From assembly GCA_023433985.1 (NCBI GenBank), contig JAEYTN010000224.1, forward strand, positions 1-8,918: a stretch of 8,918 bases of DNA, given 5' to 3'. Source of the DNA: Pseudomonadota bacterium (GTDB taxonomy: Bacteria; Pseudomonadota; Alphaproteobacteria; Rhizobiales; Devosiaceae). Positions 1-6,798 of the stretch are shown here, piece by piece (the stretch's first letter is position 1; the number at the start of each line of letters is the position of its first letter). The position numbers and the translations under genes were made by a program. The notes beneath the pieces are model-generated. The model did no database searches. It worked only from the letters and a program-made list of their open reading frames with translations, and was not told the DNA's origin.

Positions 1-513
1 GATCTCGTCCTCGCTGCGGCTGAGGTCGATGCGCCCCGAGGTCCAGCTGCGGTCGTGGCGCAACAGGTAACCGGCATGTTTCAGCAGGCGCGCGGCCGGT
101 TCGCCGCGAGGCAGGGCAGGGGCGATCAGCAGCGGGCCTTGCCAGAAGCGGCCGTGGTGCTGTCTCAGCGCGCGATACACCGCGAGGATCGCGTCCTCGC
201 CCGGCTCGGGGTCGAGGAAGACGGGGCCGCGATTGATGCGGTTGAGCAGGGTGAGGCCGAGCCGCCGGATTTGCAGCAGCGTTGCGAAGGCCAAGGTTCG
301 CCCATCGCGCACGAACTCGATCCGCTCGGCCGGCCAGCCGGTGGCGGCCTTACCGGCGCCGTAGGCGAAGCTCTGCGGCAGGTGCGGATGCGCCGCTTGC
401 GCCATCAGCGCGTCCCAGCGGCGACGGTCGGCGACGCGACGGAGCGTAACGGCCCCTTGCGCCAAACGATCGACGCCCGATGCCCGGAGCTTTGAGACAA
501 TCTCGATGGTCAT
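1..513 (-). CDS. FemAB/GNAT-fold transferase, C-terminus cut by window edge
   Basis: The frame is open from an ATG at 511-513 to base 1, giving 171 residues with no stop; the rest lies outside the window. The pattern resembles the N-terminal domain of FemAB-related GNAT-fold proteins, which carry out acyl or aminoacyl transfer and are common in alphaproteobacterial polysaccharide clusters. Visible marks are W33, the HPHLPQSFAYG stretch (residues 42-52), a beta-strand segment around 62-84 and the NRINRGPVFL motif (91-100), which is typical of this family. Substrate and donor cannot be read from the sequence; modification of a cell-surface polymer is inferred from the neighbours. It lies 97 bases downstream of the GT4 gene on the same strand, so it could be cotranscribed or use its own promoter in the gap. 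An upstream ATG at 519-521 is out of frame. Family call fairly sure; function not. Confidence 0.72.
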   Translation of the reverse strand, partial: MTIEIVSKLRASGVDRLAQGAVTLRRVADRRRWDALMAQAAHPHLPQSFAYGAGKAATGWPAERIEFVRDGRTLAFATLLQIRRLGLTLLNRINRGPVFLDPEPGEDAILAVYRALRQHHGRFWQGPLLIAPALPRGEPAARLLKHAGYLLRHDRSWTSGRIDLSRSEDEI

Positions 514-599
514 GGCCGCATTCTCGCGGCGCCACGGAATCCAGCGCCCGCTTCACCCTCCCGTGGTAGTCCCGGAAGGCCGGATGCGAAACCAAAAGG

Positions 600-615
600 T
601 TACCTTAGTGTTAAC
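600..615 (-). promoter_or_regulatory. Imperfect CtrA-type box upstream of the FemAB-like gene
   Basis: The plus strand reads TTACCTTAGTGTTAAC, i.e. TTAC-N7-TTAAC, one base away from the CtrA consensus TTAA-N7-TTAAC. It overlaps the stop codon of the GT4 gene (611-613) and lies 87 bases upstream of the FemAB-like ATG. It could serve an internal promoter for that gene. On its own it would be weak; it gains weight from two perfect boxes elsewhere in the window. Confidence 0.3.
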
Positions 616-1714
616 GGCGGGCCGTCAGGGCCGCCTCTGCCCAGACGCCCTGCATGGCATCGGCGAAGGGGGCGAGGTCGAGCTTTTCGCGGTGCAGCGC
701 CAGCCCGGCGGCGCCCAGCCGGGTGCGCAACGCAGGGTCGTTGACCAGCCGAGTCAGCGCCGCCGCGAGCGCGTCGACGTCGCCCACCGGCACCAGCAGC
801 CCGGTTTCGCCGTCGCGGACGATGTCCGGCACGGCGCCTACCGGGGTTGCCACCACCGCCACGCCCGAGGCCATGGCCTCGATGATGGAGAGCGGCAGGT
901 TTTCGATGAACGAGGGCAGCACCAGGATATCAGCCGAAGCGATCAGCTCGGCTACCCGGTCGGGCCCGACCCAGCCCGGGATTTCCACACGTTCGCCCAG
1001 CCCGTATTCCGCCGCCTTGGCCCGCGCGGCCTCGACGTGACCGTCGCCGGCCAGTGTAGCGCGCCAGTTCGGCAAGCCACGCATACGGCTCAACGCTTCG
1101 CCGAGTTGTGGCGCGCCCTTCATGTCGTTGAGCCGGCCGAGGAAGAGGATGTGCGCCCGCTCGCCGCCGCCCACATGCGGCAGGGTAGGCCGCGCCGCGG
1201 CGTTGGGCACCACGGCCACGCGGTCGGTTACTTCGGGCGCCCGCGATACCACGAAGCGCCGCCAGGTCTCGCCGAGCACTACGATACGGGCCGCGCCCGC
1301 GAACATCCTGCGGATGCGCCGGCTGAGGGCGCTGTGATCGCTCTTCCAGAAATTCGGGTAGTCGCCGCCATGGAGGTGCAGCACATATGGCACGCCCAGC
1401 ATTCGCGCCAGGCCCGCCACGATCAGCTTGCGATGCGTGCTGCCATTGCTGGCGAGGTTGATGTGCACGAGGTCGAGTTGTTCGCGCGCGCGCATGGCGA
1501 CCATCCGGCCGAGGAAGCGCGCCATGTAGAGCGGCGACAGCGCCACCGAGCCGCCGCCACGCGTCGCGCCGAACCTGGCCACGGTGCCGCGCGGGTCGCG
1601 CTCGAGTTCGCCCTTCAGCGCCGCCATCACCCGGTCGATGCCGCCCTGGCCGGTCGCGGCGACGGGCGTCGCAACCAGCACGTTCAGCACTTTGGTGGAG
1701 GCACGCTGCAGCAT
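611..1714 (-). CDS. GT4-family (GT-B fold) glycosyltransferase
   Basis: A retaining glycosyltransferase of 367 residues, a normal length for GT4. The N-terminal Rossmann half has a GGIDRVM glycine-rich loop (24-30) and HLHGGD (113-118). The C-terminal nucleotide-sugar half has VPN (169-171), FLGRL (191-195), AGDG (222-225) and the hallmark E-x7-E pair in ENLPLSIIE (E271 and E279), followed by a typical GVAVVATPVGAVPDIV stretch. It probably adds one sugar to the lipid-linked repeat unit at the cytoplasmic face of the inner membrane; donor and acceptor are unknown. I place the start at the ATG at 1712-1714, which has AGAGA about six bases upstream. A TTG two codons earlier (1718-1720) is in frame but would abut that sequence. 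The gene is divergent from the flippase and upstream of the FemAB-like gene on the same strand. Confidence 0.9.
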   Translation of the reverse strand: MLQRASTKVLNVLVATPVAATGQGGIDRVMAALKGELERDPRGTVARFGATRGGGSVALSPLYMARFLGRMVAMRAREQLDLVHINLASNGSTHRKLIVAGLARMLGVPYVLHLHGGDYPNFWKSDHSALSRRIRRMFAGAARIVVLGETWRRFVVSRAPEVTDRVAVVPNAAARPTLPHVGGGERAHILFLGRLNDMKGAPQLGEALSRMRGLPNWRATLAGDGHVEAARAKAAEYGLGERVEIPGWVGPDRVAELIASADILVLPSFIENLPLSIIEAMASGVAVVATPVGAVPDIVRDGETGLLVPVGDVDALAAALTRLVNDPALRTRLGAAGLALHREKLDLAPFADAMQGVWAEAALTARR

Positions 1715-1845
1715 GCCCAATCTCTACCGATGACCGCTGCAGGCTGGAAGCAAAGCCCGCGGACACGGTTTATGGCGGCATTTGCATCGAATTGCCGGCA
1801 TTCATCCTGTCGCGGGAATTCGCTGTGCCACGCGCGCGCGGAGGG

Positions 1846-1861
1846 TTAAGCGAACCTTAAC
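1846..1861. promoter_or_regulatory. Perfect CtrA-type box, divergent GT4/flippase region
   Basis: The sequence TTAAGCGAACCTTAAC matches TTAA-N7-TTAAC exactly, the consensus bound by the alphaproteobacterial cell-cycle regulator CtrA. It also contains a perfect inverted repeat GTTAAG-N5-CTTAAC (1845-1861), so it reads well on both strands. It ends 21 bases before the GTG of the flippase and begins 131 bases upstream of the GT4 ATG, so it could control either gene. CtrA binding is inferred from the motif; no CtrA gene is in the window. Confidence 0.6.
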
Positions 1862-1882
1862 TGCCCCATCGGGTGCGCGAGA

Positions 1883-3328
1883 GTGCCTCAGTTGCTGCGT
1901 TCAACCCTCATCTATGCCCCGGCGATCCTGCTCACCCGCGTCTCGGCGCTGCTGTTGCTGGTTATCGCCACGCGGCTGATCGACCAGAACGAGTACGGCC
2001 TTCTCACCCTCGTGGTCACCGTCGGCGAACTCACCGACTCCGCGCTTACCAACTGGCTCCGCATCGCTCTCCTCCGCCTCGGTGGCAAGGGCGAGATCAG
2101 CCGCGGCAGCCTGCTGCTCGCGGCGCGGGTCCTGCTGGTCACCGCAGTGCTCGGCCTCGGCATCTCCGCCGCCGCCTCGCTGGTGGTCGCACCCGAGCGG
2201 TGGCTCGAGTTCGCTGTCGCGGTGGGTGTCTATCTCGGCGTAGCGGCGATCAGCCGCTTCGCGCTCACCATCCTGCAGATGCAGCAGCGGCACGGTACCT
2301 ATTCGCTGCTCGAGTTCGCCCGCGCCGGGCTGCAGCTGGTGCTGCCGGTCGCTGCCATACTGGCCGTCCAGGACAGCTTCTTGGTGGTGTCGCTCGCCGC
2401 CTCGCTCGGAACGCTGCTGGCCGGCATCGCGGCGCTGGCCGTTGCCTGGCGCGGCATCGTGCCGGGCGCACCGCGCTTCACGCATCGCGAGCTCTTCGCC
2501 CTCGGCATTCCGCTGATCGCCATGGCGGTGGTCGGCTTCGGCCTCAACAGCGCCGAGCGTGTGCTGCTCAAGATCTACTACGATGCGGGCGCCGTTGCCG
2601 TGTTTGCGGCGGCCTACGCGCTCGCCCGCCAGCCCATCGACACCATCGCGAGCTCCATCAACATGGGCGCTTTCCCCGAGATGGTTTCGCGCTTCGATAC
2701 CGACGGGCCGGCCGCCGCGGGCCGCTTCCTGTCGCGCCAGATGGCGCTGATGGCGCAGCTCTGCCTGCCCGTCGCAGCCCTGCTGGTGGCGCTCAGCCAC
2801 GATATTGCTGCGCTGTTGCTGCCGGTCGAGTATCACGGCGACGTCGGCGAGCTGTTTCCGCTGATCGCACTCTCGATCCTGTTCGCCAACTTCTCGAGCT
2901 TCGTGTTCGAGAACGTCTTCCACGCGCACAAGCGGCCGTGGCTCCTGATGGTAACGGCTGTGCCTGGGTCGATCGGCACCATAGTCGGCTCGCTGCTTCT
3001 CATCCCCCACTATGCCGCGATCGGCGCCGCACTGGCGCTGGCGATCGGGACGTTCCTGACGCTGGTCACCGACATCGTGCTCAGCCGCCGCCTGACCCCG
3101 ATCCCGATCCCCTGGGCGGACCTAGCGGGCTCGGCGCTGGTCGCCGCGGCTGCCGGCGTTGCTGCCTGGTTCGGCTCCGCGCTCACCGGCGATGCCTGGC
3201 CGGTGGTGCGTCTCGCGATCGGCGGCACGGCCGGCGCGCTTGTGTTCGTTGCCCTGCAGTCGCTGCTGCACCCGGTGGAGACCAGGGCGCTCGCCAGCAA
3301 CCTCCGCTCCCGCTTCGCCCGCGCCTGA
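1883..3328 (+). CDS. Wzx-like polysaccharide flippase (MOP superfamily)
   Basis: A very hydrophobic protein of 481 residues with roughly 12 to 14 predicted membrane segments (for example near 12-31, 76-102, 108-130, 203-222, 288-313, 322-342, 353-374, 377-400, 411-433 and 440-462). Length, layout and the early ATRLIDQNEYGLL stretch fit the oligosaccharide flippase / polysaccharide-synthesis branch of the MOP superfamily, which moves undecaprenyl-linked oligosaccharides from the cytoplasmic to the periplasmic face. The substrate would be the unit built by the neighbouring glycosyltransferases. The start is uncertain: GTG at 1883 has little Shine-Dalgarno sequence, while an in-frame TTG at 1892 has GAGAG eight bases upstream and would give the common-looking N-terminus MLRSTLIY. 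The gene stands alone on the plus strand and converges on the wecG-like gene. Confidence 0.88.
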   Translation: MPQLLRSTLIYAPAILLTRVSALLLLVIATRLIDQNEYGLLTLVVTVGELTDSALTNWLRIALLRLGGKGEISRGSLLLAARVLLVTAVLGLGISAAASLVVAPERWLEFAVAVGVYLGVAAISRFALTILQMQQRHGTYSLLEFARAGLQLVLPVAAILAVQDSFLVVSLAASLGTLLAGIAALAVAWRGIVPGAPRFTHRELFALGIPLIAMAVVGFGLNSAERVLLKIYYDAGAVAVFAAAYALARQPIDTIASSINMGAFPEMVSRFDTDGPAAAGRFLSRQMALMAQLCLPVAALLVALSHDIAALLLPVEYHGDVGELFPLIALSILFANFSSFVFENVFHAHKRPWLLMVTAVPGSIGTIVGSLLLIPHYAAIGAALALAIGTFLTLVTDIVLSRRLTPIPIPWADLAGSALVAAAAGVAAWFGSALTGDAWPVVRLAIGGTAGALVFVALQSLLHPVETRALASNLRSRFARA

Positions 3329-3341
3329 TCTGCACAGCCCC

Positions 3342-3371
3342 AAACAAAAGCCCCGCCAAGTGGGGCGGGGC
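3342..3371 (-). terminator. Intrinsic terminator of the wecB-wecC-wecG operon
   Basis: GCCCCGCC (3350-3357) and GGCGGGGC (3364-3371) form a perfect 8-bp GC stem around a 6-base loop. On the minus strand the stem is followed by TTTTGTTT (3349-3342), the expected uridine tract, and it lies 23 bases past the wecG-like stop codon. On the plus strand no T tract follows the stem, so it is probably a poor terminator for the flippase transcript, although the hairpin could still protect that 3' end. Confidence 0.85.
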
Positions 3372-3394
3372 AGGTGGGCGGGAGGTCGTAACTG

Positions 3395-4192
3395 TTACTG
3401 GTGGAGCTGCCGGCGATCGACGATCGCCCGCCACAGCATCACCGCATAGGCGGTGTTGGTCTCGTAGTAGCGGCGCCAGAGCCGGCCGGGCTCCTGCACC
3501 ACGCGGTATAGCCACTCGAGCCCGAGCACTTGCACCAGGCGCGGCGCGCGCGAGACCTTGCCGCCATAGACGTCGAAGCTGCCGCCGACGCCCATCACGA
3601 AGTTGGGCAGCAGGCGGTCGCGATACTTCTTGAGGAAGCGCTCCTTGCGCGGGGTCGGCATGGCGACGAACAGGCAGTCGGCTTCCGCCTCGTTTATATC
3701 GTCGAGGATTTCGCCTTCCTGGTCGCGGTTGAAATAGCCGTTGCGCCAGCCGGCGATGTCGATCGCCGGATGTTCGCGCCGCAGGCGTTCGATCACGGCC
3801 TGCAGCACCTTGTCCTCGGCGCCGAGCAGGTATGGCCGGAAGCCGCGCTCGGCGCAGAGCTTGAACATGTTCTCCATGATATCGACGCCGGCCACGCGCT
3901 CGGGCACCTCGATGCCGAGCATCCGGGCGCCCCAGACGATTCCGGCTCCGTCGATGTTGATGAGGTCGGCGCTGGTGACATCCTCGCGCAGCTCAGCGTT
4001 CGCCTGCATGGCGACCAGCTTGGCGACGTTGATCACGGTGTGATGCAGGGGACGCCGCAGGGTCATCGCCTCGTCGGCGAGCGCCAGCGTCTCCTCCATG
4101 TTGACAAGGTGTAGCGGCGCCTCGAGGAACTCGGAACGCCGGGATTTGAGCAGCGGGTGGAACACCCACCCGAAAAGCGTCAGCGCGTTCAT
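3395..4192 (-). CDS. WecG/TagA/CpsF-family glycosyltransferase (GT26)
   Basis: A 265-residue enzyme of the family that includes WecG (ManNAcA transferase of enterobacterial common antigen) and TagA (ManNAc transferase of wall teichoic acid). Visible marks are VINVAKLV (53-60), NIDGAGIVWG (79-88) whose Asp81 corresponds to the conserved family Asp, ERVAGVDIM (98-106), YLLGAED (121-127), VAMPTPRKERF (176-186), GVGGSFDVYGGK (201-212) and the C-terminal LGLEWLYRVVQEPGRLWRRY block (223-242), the part that in TagA helps membrane association. It most likely transfers ManNAc or ManNAcA to a polyprenyl-linked sugar. Because wecB and wecC lie directly upstream, ManNAcA is the favoured donor; this is inference. 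The ATG (4190-4192) overlaps the wecC stop in an ATGA arrangement and lacks a clear Shine-Dalgarno sequence, suggesting translational coupling. An N-terminal extension of about 20 residues carries a hydrophobic patch. Confidence 0.88.
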   Translation of the reverse strand: MNALTLFGWVFHPLLKSRRSEFLEAPLHLVNMEETLALADEAMTLRRPLHHTVINVAKLVAMQANAELREDVTSADLINIDGAGIVWGARMLGIEVPERVAGVDIMENMFKLCAERGFRPYLLGAEDKVLQAVIERLRREHPAIDIAGWRNGYFNRDQEGEILDDINEAEADCLFVAMPTPRKERFLKKYRDRLLPNFVMGVGGSFDVYGGKVSRAPRLVQVLGLEWLYRVVQEPGRLWRRYYETNTAYAVMLWRAIVDRRQLHQ

Positions 4193-5535
4193 GCGGCGCG
4201 GTCCGTGGCACGGCGCAGCGGGTGCGGCGACAGCCGGGCCTCGCGGGACTTGCGGCCCTCGATGCGGGCATCGGGCTTCTTCGCCTTGCGCCAGGTCCAG
4301 AGGCCGCGCGTGTCGATCAGCTGCTTGCCCTGCAGCGCCTCGGGGTCGATCAGCCCGAACTGGCGGTGGTCGACCAGCAGCACCACAATATCGGCCTTGT
4401 CGATGGCGGTCAGCGCGTCGGTGAACTCGATGCCGAGGCCGTCGAGCTCATGCGGCAGCGCATGGGTGTGCGGCTCGGACGCCACGACCTTGATATTCGG
4501 TACCTCGGCCAGCAGCTTCACCACCTCGACGGCGGGGCTTTCGCGCAGGTCGTCGATGTTGGGCTTGAAGCTGAGGCCGAGGCAAGCGACCGTCTGCGTC
4601 CGGGTCGGGTCGAGCACCGCTTCGATGTCGCGGACGACAGCGAAGGGCCGATCGGAATTGATGTGGCGCGCCGAGCTCATCAGCCGCGTGTTGTTGGGCG
4701 CTGCATCGATGATGAAGTAGGGGTCCACTGCGATGCAGTGGCCGCCGACGCCCGGACCCGGCTGCAGGATGTTCACCCGCGGGTGCCGGTTGGCGAGGTC
4801 GATCACCTCCCACACGTTGAGCGACAGGTCCTGGCAGACCGCCGCCAGCTCGTTGGCGAAAGCGATGTTGACGTCGCGGAAGGCGTTCTCGGTTAGCTTC
4901 ACCAGCTCGGCGCTCTCGGCCGAGGTGATGAACAGGTCGCCGGCGACGAAGCGGCCGTAGAGCTCCACGGCGCGGGCCGACGAGGCCTTGGACAGCCCGC
5001 CGATCGAGCGGTCATTGTTGATGAGCTCGGTCAGCACCTTGCCCGGCAGCACGCGCTCCGGAGAGTAGGCGACCATCACGTCGGCGTCCTCGCCATGGAA
5101 GTGCGGGAACCTGAGGTCCGGCCGCAGGTCGGCAAGCAGGGCCGTCATGCGGCGCGTGGTACCCACCGGCGACGTCGATTCCAGCACCACGAGGTCGCCC
5201 TGCTTCAGGACCGGCGCAATGCTGCGCGCCGCGGCCAGCACGTAGGAGATGTCGGGCTTGTGGTCGTGGGTGATCGGGGTCGGCACCGCGATGACGAAGG
5301 CATCGGCTGGCTGCGGCGAGGTGAAGGCACGCAGCTTGCCGTTGGCGACGACCTTCTGGATCAGCCCGTCAAGATCGGGCTCGACGATGTGGATCTGGCC
5401 CTGGTTGACCTTCTCGACCACGTGCGGGTTGACGTCGATGCCGATGACGTCGAGCCCGCGGCTCGCGAAGATGGCGCAGGTGGGCAGGCCGATATAGCCC
5501 ATCCCGACGACGGAAACGGTGTTGATCTCAGACAT
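4189..5535 (-). CDS. wecC: UDP-N-acetyl-D-mannosamine dehydrogenase (WecC-like)
   Basis: An NAD-dependent UDP-sugar 6-dehydrogenase of 448 residues that oxidises UDP-ManNAc to UDP-ManNAcA. It has the N-terminal NAD-binding GMGYIGLP (11-18), the STSPVGTT loop (120-127), AYSPERVLPG (156-165), the central LVKLTENAFRDVNIAFANE helix with Lys213, and the catalytic cysteine Cys267 in GVGGHCIAVDP. LGLSFKPNIDDLRESP (319-334) marks the C-terminal UDP-binding domain. The start is the ATG at 5533-5535, which puts GMGYIG at the usual place; GAGGAG (5551-5546, minus strand) lies 10 bases upstream inside wecB, and an upstream in-frame start at 5583 would add 16 residues of wecB overlap. It overlaps wecB by 8 bases. 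The protein ends with a basic tail of about 30 residues (419-448), longer than the 420-residue E. coli enzyme. Related dehydrogenases use other UDP-HexNAc sugars, but the neighbouring wecB favours ManNAc. Confidence 0.9.
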   Translation of the reverse strand: MSEINTVSVVGMGYIGLPTCAIFASRGLDVIGIDVNPHVVEKVNQGQIHIVEPDLDGLIQKVVANGKLRAFTSPQPADAFVIAVPTPITHDHKPDISYVLAAARSIAPVLKQGDLVVLESTSPVGTTRRMTALLADLRPDLRFPHFHGEDADVMVAYSPERVLPGKVLTELINNDRSIGGLSKASSARAVELYGRFVAGDLFITSAESAELVKLTENAFRDVNIAFANELAAVCQDLSLNVWEVIDLANRHPRVNILQPGPGVGGHCIAVDPYFIIDAAPNNTRLMSSARHINSDRPFAVVRDIEAVLDPTRTQTVACLGLSFKPNIDDLRESPAVEVVKLLAEVPNIKVVASEPHTHALPHELDGLGIEFTDALTAIDKADIVVLLVDHRQFGLIDPEALQGKQLIDTRGLWTWRKAKKPDARIEGRKSREARLSPHPLRRATDRAA

Positions 5536-6682
5536 GCCGCAGGAGCTCCTCGACGATACGGGCGCTTGCCCGGCCGTCGCCATAGGGGTTGTGACGCTCG
5601 GCCATGCCGCGATAGGCCGCGCTGTCGTCCAGCAGGCGGTTCGCGTTGGCCAGGATCTTCTCGATATCGGTGCCGACGAGCCGGGCCGTGCCGGCCGCGA
5701 CGCCTTCGGGACGCTCGGTATTCTCGCGCATCACCAGCACAGGCTTGCCGAGCGACGGCGCCTCTTCCTGCACGCCACCCGAGTCGGTGAGCACCAGGTA
5801 GCTGCGCTTCTGCAGGTAGAGGAAGGGTAGGTAGTCCTGCGGGTCGATGAGATGGATGTTGGGGGTGGCCCCCAGCTCTGCCTCGACCACGCCGCGGACA
5901 TTCGGGTTGGGATGCACGGGGTAGACGATCTGCACATCGCCGCGCGTCGCGAGCAGCTTCAGCGCGGTGCAGATGCGGCCGATGCCGCCGTCGAAATTCT
6001 CGCGCCGGTGGCCGGTGACGAGGATCAGCTTCTTGCCGGCATCGAGGAACGGGAAGCGCGCGGCGAGTTCGCGGGCCACGAGATCGTCCTCGTCGATACG
6101 GCCGGAGAAGTGCAGCAGCGTGTCGATCACCGTGTTGCCGGTGACGTAGATGCTGCCCGGATCCTTGCCCTCGGCAATCAGGTTGTCCCGCGCTTCCACC
6201 GTCGGGGCGAAGTGCCAGGTGGCGATGTTGCCGGCGATCAGCCGGTTTAGCTCCTCCGGGAAGGGGCTGTCGATGTTGTGGCTGCGGAGCCCCGCCTCGA
6301 TATGCGCCACCGGGATGCGCTTGTAGAAGGCGGCGAGCGCGGCGGTCATCGCGGTAGTGGTATCGCCCTGCACCATGACGATGTCGGGCTTCGACCGCTC
6401 GAGCACGTCTTCCATGCCCTTCAGCACCTTGGCGGTGACGTCGAACAGCGTCTGCCCGTGCGACATGACGTTGAGGTCGTAGTCGACTGGCATGTCGGTG
6501 AGCGCGATGACGCTGTCCACCATCTCCCGGTGCTGCGCGGTGACGCAGATTTCGGTGTCGAGGTGCCGGCTCTCGATCGCGGCCATGGCCACCGGGAAGC
6601 ACTTGAGCGCCTCGGGCCGGGTGCCGAAAACAATCAGCAGCTTGGGGCGCTTGCGCCGTTCGGGATGGGAGTGGAAGTTCAT
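5528..6682 (-). CDS. wecB: UDP-N-acetylglucosamine 2-epimerase (non-hydrolysing)
   Basis: Interconverts UDP-GlcNAc and UDP-ManNAc in the cytoplasm, the first step towards UDP-ManNAcA. The 384 residues match the usual family length, and nearly every signature is present: FGTRPE (19-24), QHREM (50-54), QGDTTT (105-110), EAGLRS (129-134), PEELNR (142-147), TGHRREN (223-229), TDSGGVQEEAP (299-309) and ENTERPE (320-326). Asp107, Glu129, Glu143 and His225 sit a constant 12 residues after the known E. coli catalytic positions D95, E117, E131 and H213, so the enzyme should be active. The start is the ATG at 6680-6682; no strong Shine-Dalgarno sequence precedes it, and an inverted-repeat arm abuts the start codon. 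First gene of the wecB-wecC-wecG-like operon. Confidence 0.95.
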   Translation of the reverse strand: MNFHSHPERRKRPKLLIVFGTRPEALKCFPVAMAAIESRHLDTEICVTAQHREMVDSVIALTDMPVDYDLNVMSHGQTLFDVTAKVLKGMEDVLERSKPDIVMVQGDTTTAMTAALAAFYKRIPVAHIEAGLRSHNIDSPFPEELNRLIAGNIATWHFAPTVEARDNLIAEGKDPGSIYVTGNTVIDTLLHFSGRIDEDDLVARELAARFPFLDAGKKLILVTGHRRENFDGGIGRICTALKLLATRGDVQIVYPVHPNPNVRGVVEAELGATPNIHLIDPQDYLPFLYLQKRSYLVLTDSGGVQEEAPSLGKPVLVMRENTERPEGVAAGTARLVGTDIEKILANANRLLDDSAAYRGMAERHNPYGDGRASARIVEELLRHV

Positions 6683-6780
6683 CTCAGGTAACCGCAGCCT
6701 AGAATTGACTTCACCGGCGCGCCGTTGCGACGCTACCTGAGAAGCATTCTATGCGGCGCCGCGACGTGCGTGATGCTCAG
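6683..6780 (-). promoter_or_regulatory. wecB leader with mutually exclusive hairpins
   Basis: On the minus strand the wecB leader holds three arms. Arm 1 is CTGAGCAT (6780-6773), arm 2 is ATGCTTCTCAGGTA (6747-6734) and arm 3 is TACCTGAG (6690-6683), directly before the wecB ATG. Arm 2 can pair with arm 3 over 8 unbroken base pairs, hiding the bases at the start codon, or with arm 1 over 8 base pairs with a 3-base bulge, freeing them. A small inner CGCA/TGCG pairing could extend the arm 2-3 stem. The arms are seen directly; RNA folding and any regulatory role are inferred, and the transcription start is not known. Confidence 0.35.
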
Positions 6781-6782
6781 TC

Positions 6783-6798
6783 TTAATATATGATTAAC
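6783..6798. promoter_or_regulatory. Perfect CtrA-type box, divergent wecB/GINT1-like region
   Basis: TTAATATATGATTAAC is an exact TTAA-N7-TTAAC match. It lies 100 bases upstream of the wecB start and 101 bases upstream of the GINT1-like start, roughly central in the 217-base region. On the minus strand TATATT (6790-6785) inside the box could be a -10 element, which would put a wecB transcript start close to 6778, at the first leader arm; I see no good -35 partner, as expected for an activator-dependent promoter. Binding by CtrA is inferred. Confidence 0.6.

Noticed and set aside
1777..1796. Imperfect inverted repeat GGCATT / AATTGCC in the divergent region
   Set aside because: Only about six base pairs with a bulge; not distinguishable from chance.
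1831..1840. Alternating CG run (CGCGCGCGCG) upstream of the CtrA-type box
   Set aside because: Short, and such runs are frequent in GC-rich DNA; no further support for a Z-DNA or repeat element.
506..1849. Long plus-strand open frame (447 codons) across the GT4 gene
   Set aside because: It is antisense to a clear GT4 enzyme, and its translation is rich in Arg, His and Ala with no recognisable motif; this is a common artefact of GC-rich genes.
1901..3010. 369-codon minus-strand frame over the flippase
   Set aside because: Antisense shadow, low-complexity and rich in charged residues and Gln; no family pattern and no ribosome-binding site that I can see.
1873..3633. 586-codon plus-strand frame over the flippase
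   Set aside because: It is an Arg-rich out-of-frame reading of the flippase gene; the real frame gives a membrane protein with regular hydrophobic segments.
5361..6602. 413-codon minus-strand frame in another phase of wecB
   Set aside because: wecB in the correct frame has all family signatures; this one is an Arg- and His-rich shadow.
6753..6762. Palindrome GCGGCGCCGC between wecB and its promoter
   Set aside because: Could fold as a small loop hairpin in the leader, but such GC palindromes are common here and no T tract follows, so it is not called as a terminator.
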